Both the position numbers and the translations under genes were made by a program. Below, piece by piece: positions 44,725 through 51,365 of a stretch of 64,000 nucleotides of DNA (the first letter of the stretch is position 1; each line of letters starts with the position of its first letter). Source of the DNA: an uncultured Alistipes sp. (lineage in GTDB: Bacteria; Bacteroidota; Bacteroidia; Bacteroidales; Rikenellaceae). The stretch is from positions 124,001 to 188,000 of the forward strand of contig CALUNE010000001.1 of assembly GCA_944321945.1 (NCBI GenBank), written 5' to 3'. The notes under the pieces are model-generated. The model was not told where the DNA came from and searched no databases. It saw nothing but the letters and a program-made list of their open reading frames with translations.

Positions 44725-46251
44725 GTGGAAAGAAAGAATTATACCGTAGCGGTTGATCTGGGCTGTTCGTCGGTTGTGGTGGCCGTCGGAGAACGGAACC
44801 CCGAGGGACTGATGGAGATCGTGAGCGTCGTCTCGAAACCCGTCGAGGGCGTTCGCGCCGGGCGGATCGAGAACATCGAGCAGGTGAGCAACGCCATCCG
44901 TCAGGCCGTTTCCGAAACCGAGGAGAAGCTCAACATCCGTATCACGGAGGCCTATGCCGGCATTTCGGGCGAGTTCGTGCGCTGTGCCCGCCATACGGAT
45001 CATGTCTTCGTCTACGATCCCCAGAACGGCGTCAACCAGAAGGATGTCGATGCGCTCTTCGACCGCATGCGCAACGTCCAGGCCCCCGACGACGAGACCA
45101 TCATGGAGCGCGTCCCGCAGAACTATGTCGTCGACGACGACCAGGAGGTGCGCAATCCCGTCGGATCGTTCGGCAAGAAACTCTCCTCGACGTTCAACTT
45201 CATCCTCTGCCAGAAAACCCCGATGCAGCGCCTCGACATGGCGCTCAAACGCCTCGGCATCCGGCTCGTGGGGGTGGTTTCGGACGCCATGGCCACACCC
45301 GAAGCGGTTCTTCTGCCCGACGAAAAGGAGGAGGGTATCGCCGTGGTCGACATCGGTGCCGGCGTGACCGACGTGACGGTCTACTACCGCAACGTGATCC
45401 GCTACATCGCGTCGATTCCGATGGGCGCTTCGGCCATCAATCGCGACATCCGAACCATGAGCGTCCCCGAAAAACTCGTCGAGAGCCTCAAGCTGAAATA
45501 CGGATCGGCCGTGGCCGAACTCGCTCCCGAAGACAAACTCGTCCGCGTCAACGGCCGCACCCCCCGCGAGGCCAAGGATATTCTGTTGCGCAACCTCGCA
45601 ACGGTGATCGAAGCCCGCGCTACGGATATCGTGGAGTTCGTACAGCAGGAGATCAAGGATTCGGGTTTCGCCGAGAAGCTCGCCTACGGTATTGTGCTGA
45701 CCGGCGGCTGCGCCAAACTCAAGCATCTCGACGAACTCTTCCGTCGCGTGACGGGCATGGACGTGCGTGTCGCTCTTCCCGAAATGGGGATTACCGATGC
45801 CTCGAAGGCCAAGGTCGCCGATCCGGCCCTTTCGACGGCGGTCGGCATCCTGCTTCACGGAGCGGAACTCGGCGGTTGTACCGTCATCGAGCGTCCGGCG
45901 GCACCGCAACCCGCCGCTGCGCCGACAGCTTCCACGGGTACGTCCGGTAACTCGGCGGCTGCTCCGACGCCCGCTCCGGGTCTGCGCCGGCCTTATACGC
46001 CGACTCCGCCGGCTCCGGAGAGTTTCCGGCACGTTCCGCCGCGTCAGCAGCCGCAACCGACCCCCTCGACCGCAACACCCCTGCAGCCGCAGCCGGAATC
46101 CGAACTCGAAAACGACGCTCCGGAGCACGACGAGCAGCCGGTACAACAGCCGGCCGAACCGCGTCGCCGCCGCGATCTGAGTTCGTTCCTCCACAAGACG
46201 CTGGAGACGATCAACAAGAAATTCTCGGCCGCCGAGGACGAAGAGATCTGA
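44725..46251 (+). CDS. ftsA: cell division protein FtsA
   Basis: A 508-residue actin-like protein that tethers FtsZ to the membrane. The ATPase fold shows 'AVDLGCSSVVVAVG' (phosphate 1), 'VVDIGAGVTDVTVY' (phosphate 2) and 'LTGGCAKLKHLDELF' (adenosine motif). After about residue 388 comes a roughly 100-residue Pro/Ala/Gln-rich linker, then a C-terminal helix 'FLHKTLETINKKF' (about 490-502) that should bind the membrane. The start is GTG at 44725. Family length is about 420, so the linker is the extra part. Confidence 0.93.
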   Translation: MERKNYTVAVDLGCSSVVVAVGERNPEGLMEIVSVVSKPVEGVRAGRIENIEQVSNAIRQAVSETEEKLNIRITEAYAGISGEFVRCARHTDHVFVYDPQNGVNQKDVDALFDRMRNVQAPDDETIMERVPQNYVVDDDQEVRNPVGSFGKKLSSTFNFILCQKTPMQRLDMALKRLGIRLVGVVSDAMATPEAVLLPDEKEEGIAVVDIGAGVTDVTVYYRNVIRYIASIPMGASAINRDIRTMSVPEKLVESLKLKYGSAVAELAPEDKLVRVNGRTPREAKDILLRNLATVIEARATDIVEFVQQEIKDSGFAEKLAYGIVLTGGCAKLKHLDELFRRVTGMDVRVALPEMGITDASKAKVADPALSTAVGILLHGAELGGCTVIERPAAPQPAAAPTASTGTSGNSAAAPTPAPGLRRPYTPTPPAPESFRHVPPRQQPQPTPSTATPLQPQPESELENDAPEHDEQPVQQPAEPRRRRDLSSFLHKTLETINKKFSAAEDEEI

Positions 46252-46313
46252 TCGCAGGCAGTCGGTGCCGTCTCGGGGAATGCCTCGGGTGCCGGAGCGG
46301 GACCGCGAGATGG

Positions 46314-46409
46314 CAGGACGTCAGGACAGCGGGACGTCAGGACAGCGGGACGACAGGACAGCGGGATGGCAGGACGGCGGGACAGCGGGACCGCAGGACA
46401 GGGCAGCGG
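46314..46409 (+). repeat. 16-bp tandem repeat between ftsA and ftsZ
   Basis: Units beginning CAGGACAGCGGGA occur at 46322-46337, 46338-46353 and 46354-46369 with exact 16-base period, differing only in the last bases; a partial unit precedes (46314-46321), and a 24-base variant (46370-46393) and a degenerate unit (46394-46409) follow. The 287-base ftsA-ftsZ gap contains no gene I can support. Function unknown; it may be a slippage-prone spacer affecting ftsZ expression. Confidence 0.8.
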
Positions 46410-46538
46410 CCGCAACGGATCCCGGTGGATCAAGGATCTTGACCGCCATGAACACAGAATGGGCCGGATGGCCGGATTCGCTCCGGCTTGGATCCCCGGC
46501 CCGGAATTGATTAGTCAGACAAAAACGAAAATTCAGAT

Positions 46539-47870
46539 ATGGCAGACGATTTGATGTCGGAACTTAAGGCACAGCGTAGTGATAACTCGATCATTACGGT
46601 GGTCGGAGTAGGTGGTGCGGGAGGCAATGCCGTGAATCACATGTGGAACCTCGGAATCCGGGGCGTGAGATTCATGGTCTGCAATACCGACCAGCAGGCT
46701 CTCGACAAAAGCCCTGTCGAACGCAAAATCTGTCTCGGCGACGACGGCCTCGGGGCCGGGAACGACGCCGAGGTCGGACGGCAGAAGGCCGTCGAGACCC
46801 TCGAGGAGATCCGGCAGGCTCTCGAGGAGAACGGTACGAAGATGCTCTTCATTACGGCCGGAATGGGGGGTGGCACCGGTACGGGTGCTTCGCCCGTGAT
46901 CGCCAAACTGGCCCGCGAAATGAACCTGCTGACCGTGGCCATCGTCACCTCGCCGCTGCTGCTCGAGGGCCCCGGCCGCTTCGAACAGGCTCAGAAGGGA
47001 ATCGAGGAGCTGCGCAAGTATGTCGATTCGCTGCTGATCATCAACAACGAAAACATCCTCGAAATTTACGGCCGGCTCTCCCTCGGCCAGGCCTTCGGTA
47101 AGGCCGATGATATTCTGGCCTCGGCGGCAAAGGGTATTGCCGAGATCATTACGGTCGAGAGCAACCTGGTGAATGTCGACTTCTCGGATGTCTCGAAGGT
47201 CATGCGCAACAGCGGACGCGCCCACATGGCCGTGGCTACGGCTGAAGGCGACAATCGCGCCGAAGCCGTGGCCGAAGCTTCGCTGCACTCGCCGCTGCTC
47301 GACCACAACCTTATCACCGGAGCCAAGAACATCCTGCTGAACATCTCGGTCTCGAATGCCGATGCCCTGCGGTATGACGAGGTGGTGCAGATTCTGCAGT
47401 GCATCCAGTCGCATGCCAGCGTCGAGGACGAACGTGGTGTCATTCATAATGCCAACATCATCTGGGGTACGAGTGAAAAACCCAAATTGGGCAATGCCAT
47501 CGAACTGGTGGTGGTCGCCACGGGATTCGAAGGCTCGGATTTGCAGGCGCAGACCATCAAGCCTCTCCTCTCGACATCGCGGCTCTCCGACAATGTCCCG
47601 AGCCCCGAACAGGCCCCCGTTCCGCCGGTGTTGGAACCCATCAAGCCGGTAGCCCCGAAACCGGTCTCGCGTCCCGAACAGGTGATGCTGGGCACGAAGC
47701 CTGCCCGTTACGACAATATCGAGGCTCTGTTGGCCAAACCCGCCTACCAGACCCGTAATTCGAAATTCATCGTGCAGATGCCCGGCGGCCGCAAGGAGGT
47801 CCTCAAGGACGAAAAGTCCGAGAAAACACCCCCGCAGGAGACGCCCAAGGGCGGTTCGCTGTTCGATTAA
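46539..47870 (+). CDS. ftsZ: cell division GTPase FtsZ
   Basis: A 443-residue tubulin homologue forming the division ring. GTP-binding motif GGGTGTG at 110-116, 'VGVGGAGGNAV' near 22-32, and the T7-loop 'NVDFSDV'. A variable linker follows about 330 and the C-terminus ends 'GGSLFD', a Bacteroidetes-type tail rather than the usual FtsA/ZipA-binding peptide. Full length. An A-rich leader without Shine-Dalgarno precedes it; no promoter consensus was found. Confidence 0.97.
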   Translation: MADDLMSELKAQRSDNSIITVVGVGGAGGNAVNHMWNLGIRGVRFMVCNTDQQALDKSPVERKICLGDDGLGAGNDAEVGRQKAVETLEEIRQALEENGTKMLFITAGMGGGTGTGASPVIAKLAREMNLLTVAIVTSPLLLEGPGRFEQAQKGIEELRKYVDSLLIINNENILEIYGRLSLGQAFGKADDILASAAKGIAEIITVESNLVNVDFSDVSKVMRNSGRAHMAVATAEGDNRAEAVAEASLHSPLLDHNLITGAKNILLNISVSNADALRYDEVVQILQCIQSHASVEDERGVIHNANIIWGTSEKPKLGNAIELVVVATGFEGSDLQAQTIKPLLSTSRLSDNVPSPEQAPVPPVLEPIKPVAPKPVSRPEQVMLGTKPARYDNIEALLAKPAYQTRNSKFIVQMPGGRKEVLKDEKSEKTPPQETPKGGSLFD

Positions 47871-47879
47871 CCAATACCG

Positions 47880-49169
47880 TTGAAGTTGGAAGAAACCGCT
47901 TGTTCATGGATTGAGTTCCACGGGTTTACGCCTCACGTCGCCATTCTGTGCGTGGTGACCGTCTTCCTGTTGAGTATTTCGGCGCTGGTGTCCGGGGCCG
48001 AAACCTCGTTTTTTTCACTCTCGCACAATGACATCAGACGGCTGCAGGAGAGTCGCAGCGGTCGCGCCGCGGCCGTTCTGCGCCTGCTGACGAATGTCGA
48101 TCTGCTGCTGGCCACGATCCTGGTGGTCAACAACCTGGTGAACATCTGCATCGTCATTCTTACCTCCGGAATCATCGATTCGCTCTTTACGTTTCTGCGT
48201 TTCGAGTTCCTCTTCAAGACGGTGCTGGTCACCTTCCTGCTGCTGCTTTTCGGCGAAATTCTGCCCAAGGTCCTTGCACAGACCATTCCCGTGCGCTTTG
48301 CCCTGATGGTGGCCCGCCCGCTGTCGGTGTTGCGCTGGGTCTTCTATCCGCTCTCCTATGCCTTGGTCCGTACGAGCAGCCGCATCAGCGAAAAGGCCGC
48401 GCACAAGAGCGAAATCTCGCTCGATGAACTGGCCGATGCGGTCGACATGACGCAGAGTTCGAGCCCCGAGGAGCATGTGATGCTGTCGGGAATCGTCAAT
48501 TTCGTCAACACCGAGGTGCAGGAGATCATGAAGCCGCGCGTCGACATGACGGCTCTCGACATCACGGACGATTACGACCACGTGAAGCGTACGATCATCG
48601 AATCGGGCTTCTCCCGCATCCCGGTCTACGAGGAGGATATGGACAATATCCGCGGCACGCTCTATGTGAAGGATCTGTTGCCGTGTATCAACAACGGGAA
48701 GGATTTCGCCTGGCAGCAGCTGATGCGCAAGCCCTACTTCGTCCCCGAACACAAGAAGATCAACGATCTGTTGGCCGATTTCCAGTCGAACAAGGTGCAT
48801 ATGGCGATCGTGGTCGACGAATACGGTTCGACGCTGGGGCTGGTTTCGCTCGAGGACATCATCGAGGAGATCGTCGGTGAGATCTCGGACGAGAGCGATA
48901 ACGAGGAGACCTTCTATACGCGTCTGGACGCCAAAACCTACCTTTTCGAGGGCAAAACCCATCTCGGAGACTTCGAACGCATCCTCGAACTGGACGAGGG
49001 CACCTTCTCCGATGTGAAGGGTGAGGCCGAGACTTTGGCCGGGCTGATGCTCGAACTCAAGCGCGACTTCCCGCGCAAGGGCGATACCTTCACGGCCCAT
49101 GACATCCGTTTTACGGTGCAGGAGATGGAGGGACATCGGATCGACAAAATCCGGGTCGTTCTCCCATGA
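47880..49169 (+). CDS. gldE: GldE-like CBS-domain membrane protein
   Basis: A 429-residue CNNM/HlyC-type protein: DUF21 membrane region with three or four helices (about 18-160), a CBS-domain pair (about 200-320, 'MKPRVDMTALDITDDYDHV'), and a C-terminal CorC/HlyC domain ('YLFEGKTHLGDFERIL'). The combination and the phosphopantetheinyl transferase next to it match GldE of Bacteroidetes, which supports GldB function in gliders; in non-gliding gut species its role is unclear (ion transport is possible). The start is TTG at 47880, ten bases after ftsZ; there is no ATG before the first membrane helix, and the frame stops at 47870. Confidence 0.83.
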   Translation: MKLEETACSWIEFHGFTPHVAILCVVTVFLLSISALVSGAETSFFSLSHNDIRRLQESRSGRAAAVLRLLTNVDLLLATILVVNNLVNICIVILTSGIIDSLFTFLRFEFLFKTVLVTFLLLLFGEILPKVLAQTIPVRFALMVARPLSVLRWVFYPLSYALVRTSSRISEKAAHKSEISLDELADAVDMTQSSSPEEHVMLSGIVNFVNTEVQEIMKPRVDMTALDITDDYDHVKRTIIESGFSRIPVYEEDMDNIRGTLYVKDLLPCINNGKDFAWQQLMRKPYFVPEHKKINDLLADFQSNKVHMAIVVDEYGSTLGLVSLEDIIEEIVGEISDESDNEETFYTRLDAKTYLFEGKTHLGDFERILELDEGTFSDVKGEAETLAGLMLELKRDFPRKGDTFTAHDIRFTVQEMEGHRIDKIRVVLP

Positions 49170-49732
49170 TGCCGCGCCTGCTGCTCGAAGCGCCGATGAC
49201 GGCCGACGCAACCGATCCGTGGACGACTCCCGAGGAGCGTTCCCGGGCGGCAACCTTCCGCAGTGAACGCCGTCGTTGCGAATATCTTACCTGGCGGGCC
49301 CTGCTTCGCCGCGAACTGGGGCCCGATCTGCGGATCGATTACGATGCGCTGGGGGCTCCGATTCTCCCGGACGGCGAAGCCTTCATCTCGGTTTCGCACT
49401 GTGACGGACGGGTGGCGGTGCTCATCTCGTCGAGCCGCTGTGCCGTCGACATCGAACCGTCTGCAAGAAATTTTTCCCGTGTGGCGGACCGATACATGAC
49501 CCCTTCCGAGTGCGCACTCTCTGAGGATCCGCTCTGGCCGGGCTATGTCTGGTGTGCCAAGGAGGCGCTCTACAAATATGCCGGTCGCCGGGCTGTCGAT
49601 TTTCGTGGCGATTTGCGGATCGAGGCGGTCGATCTTGCCGCCGGATCCCTGACGGGCCGCATTGCCGACGGCCGACCACTGACCCTCTCGGCCTCCTGTT
49701 GCGACGGTTTTCTGGTGGTTACCCTTCTCTGA
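49166..49732 (+). CDS. 4'-phosphopantetheinyl transferase superfamily protein
   Basis: A 188-residue Sfp/AcpS-type transferase that activates carrier proteins with phosphopantetheine. The magnesium-binding D95-x-E97 ('CAVDIEP') and 'WCAKEALYKYAG' with K132/E133 are conserved, as is the 'ISVSHCDG' segment. Shorter than Sfp but typical of the Bacteroidetes form. ATGA overlap with gldE (start ATG 49166, or the adjacent ATG 49169). Confidence 0.88.
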   Translation: MMPRLLLEAPMTADATDPWTTPEERSRAATFRSERRRCEYLTWRALLRRELGPDLRIDYDALGAPILPDGEAFISVSHCDGRVAVLISSSRCAVDIEPSARNFSRVADRYMTPSECALSEDPLWPGYVWCAKEALYKYAGRRAVDFRGDLRIEAVDLAAGSLTGRIADGRPLTLSASCCDGFLVVTLL

Positions 49733-49756
49733 CCTTCATCCGTCACTTGTTTTGAA

Positions 49757-49787
49757 TTACAGTGTATATTGCTGGTATACAATGTAA
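49757..49787 (+). terminator. imperfect palindrome, likely terminator
   Basis: Arms TTACAGTGTATA (49757-49768) and TATACAATGTAA (49776-49787) pair at 11 of 12 positions around a seven-base spacer, 24 bases after the transferase stop, and are followed by a T-rich run. It may end the ftsZ-gldE transcript; an operator is the alternative, given the low GC of the stem. Confidence 0.5.
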
Positions 49788-49818
49788 TAATCTTTTGTTT
49801 TTCTCCTTGTCTCTCCTC

Positions 49819-49915
49819 TTGGAAGATCGGTTCGGTGGCACTTCTTCAAAAAATTTACATATTTAGTAAAAAATCTTAATAAAATATTTGGAAGATTCGT
49901 TTCGGTGCATTACTT
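49819..49915 (+). repeat. imperfect direct repeat upstream of small ORF
   Basis: TTGGAAGATCGGTTCGGTG (49819-49837) recurs as TTGGAAGATTCGTTTCGGTG (49888-49907), overlapping the -33 region and spacer of the promoter below. The surrounding 49788-49886 stretch is AT-rich and contains no gene that I can see. Possibly a regulator binding site or a relic promoter duplication. Confidence 0.5.
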
Positions 49916-49918
49916 TTG
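49887..49918 (+). promoter_or_regulatory. consensus promoter of the small transcript
   Basis: TTTG (49887-49890), 20-base spacer and TACTTTTG (49911-49918) match the Bacteroidetes consensus perfectly. Predicted start of transcription near 49925, about 45 bases before the small ORF. Confidence 0.85.
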
Positions 49919-49968
49919 CCGCGTCTTAAATGATAAAATATTTTAAGAATTAATTAAAATTATTTACT

Positions 49969-50046
49969 ATGAAGGCAAAGATTGGTGAGTGGGTACGCAC
50001 CGCTCTGATTATGTTGGGAGAGAGCATCAAACTTCGTGAGATGTAA
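49969..50046 (+). CDS. 25-residue small ORF (unknown)
   Basis: ATG to TAA, 25 codons, too short for routine calling. The peptide begins MKAKIGEWVRTALIM and ends in SIKLREM: no signal peptide, alternating charged and hydrophobic residues with W8, so a short amphipathic helix is possible. It is supported by a consensus promoter about 50 bases upstream, an AT-rich leader typical of Bacteroidetes starts, and a strong terminator 39 bases downstream. The leader also holds a seven-residue mini-ORF (49930-49953) and a small TCTTAAA/TTTAAGA palindrome. I do not recognise it; the transcript may instead be a small RNA. Confidence 0.55.
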   Translation: MKAKIGEWVRTALIMLGESIKLREM

Positions 50047-50084
50047 ATCTCCTTTTTACAAGGACTTAAAACCGAAACTTCAAT

Positions 50085-50132
50085 AAACGGGAAAAGCCCG
50101 GCTCCATTCAGAGCCGGGCTTTTCCCGTTTTT
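50085..50132 (+). terminator. bidirectional intrinsic terminator
   Basis: A perfect 20-pair stem (50085-50104 with 50111-50130) around the loop CATTCA, followed by T residues. On the plus strand it ends the small transcript; on the minus strand it sits 18 bases after the stop of the C1-type peptidase gene and would end that operon too. Confidence 0.9.
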
Positions 50133-50149
50133 GCAGGCTTGGGGGCAGC

Positions 50150-51346
50150 CTATTTCCATCCGAGTTTCTTTCGGATCTCCTTGGGAACGGCGTTGCGGTT
50201 GACCATGATCGACATGGTCTTGTACTCGACGAACGGGCGCGAGAAGTACCAGAATCCGTCGTAGGGGGCTACGGTATCCCACGAGTTCTGCACCTTGAAG
50301 TAGGGCGTTCCGAACTGATCGGTGGCCGTGCCGACGATAACCATGCCATGATCATCCGTCGTTTCGTAGTTGTCATAGGCCACCTGGCGCATCTCCTGGT
50401 CGATTTTGCGCTCCTTGCCGGGCTTGTCAAACTTGTAGAGGGCAGCCTCTTTCTCCTTGGCGGTGAGTTTGCCCCACTTTTCGGCCTCGGTGCCGCTCAT
50501 GCTCTCGACATCGGCTTCGGGAATGATGCCGATACCCTTGGTGCGGCTGAAGCCCTTCTCGCTGACATCCGTACCCCAGGCAATCGTATAGCCGTTTTCG
50601 AGGGCATTGTCGATCGTCTGCATCAGCTCGTCGAGGGGCACGTTCCAGACCGAAGCCCACATCCAGTTGTCGGGCACCTCGATCATGAAGGGCTTGTAGA
50701 AGGGGTGGTGCGTGAAGGAGGAGAGGTCGACATAGTCATCCATGTCGATGGGCAGCGATGCGGCGAACGACTGCGGCGTATACTCCTTGCCCTCGTAGGT
50801 GAAGGTCTCGGGCATCGGGCCGAAATATTCGTCCAGAATGGCGTTGAAGCCGCGTTTCCAGGCCGTAGAGAGCGTTTTGTTGCTGCCGGCGGCCGAGATT
50901 ACGGCGTCGAGATAGGCCTTCAGGACGGCCGAAAGTTCGTGGAAATCGGGCTTGTCGGTTCCGTAGTTCAGCCCCGGATAGACCTCGAACGGTACGATGC
51001 CGTGAGCCTTGATGCCTTCGGTCACGTCGTGCGATGCACCGCCCTCGGCGAAGTTCAGTTCTCCGTGCAGGCGGACATACTTCACGGCCTTGTCCATGAA
51101 CGAATGGCGGACGATCCACATCTCCGAGAGGTGCATCTCGGGGCCTCCGGCGCGGAGGATCTCGTTTTCGAGCATCGTCATCGTCGAGTAGCACCAGCAG
51201 GTGCCGCTGCGGTTCTGGTTCTTGACCGGCGTCGAGCGGATGATCTTGACGTCGGTGAAGTGGTACCCTTCGGTCGAATCGGGCGTCTGGGCTGCGGCTC
51301 CCAGGGCGAGGCAGATCGCAAGAGCCGTAAGAAGCAGGTTTTTCAT
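50150..51346 (-). CDS. exported C1-family cysteine peptidase (aminopeptidase C-like)
   Basis: A 398-residue papain-fold peptidase with a signal peptide (1-19). Q44 and catalytic C50 lie in 'NQNRSGTCWCYS', the histidine in 'DDHGMVIVG', the asparagine in 'VQNSW'. Domain layout follows the bleomycin hydrolase/PepC (C1B) group, but export is unusual for that group and makes an oligopeptide-trimming periplasmic role likely. The start at 51346 is set by the signal peptide. It lies 19 bases after topA. Confidence 0.87.
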   Translation of the reverse strand: MKNLLLTALAICLALGAAAQTPDSTEGYHFTDVKIIRSTPVKNQNRSGTCWCYSTMTMLENEILRAGGPEMHLSEMWIVRHSFMDKAVKYVRLHGELNFAEGGASHDVTEGIKAHGIVPFEVYPGLNYGTDKPDFHELSAVLKAYLDAVISAAGSNKTLSTAWKRGFNAILDEYFGPMPETFTYEGKEYTPQSFAASLPIDMDDYVDLSSFTHHPFYKPFMIEVPDNWMWASVWNVPLDELMQTIDNALENGYTIAWGTDVSEKGFSRTKGIGIIPEADVESMSGTEAEKWGKLTAKEKEAALYKFDKPGKERKIDQEMRQVAYDNYETTDDHGMVIVGTATDQFGTPYFKVQNSWDTVAPYDGFWYFSRPFVEYKTMSIMVNRNAVPKEIRKKLGWK

Positions 51347-51365
51347 CGTATCGTTTGGTTTTGGG

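Noticed and set aside
46314-46409. Possible CRISPR array
   Set aside because: Units are contiguous 16-mers without spacers, and no cas gene is present.
46265-46510. An 81-codon ORF in the ftsA-ftsZ gap
   Set aside because: It is a translation of the 16-bp tandem repeat, low complexity, with no promoter or leader.
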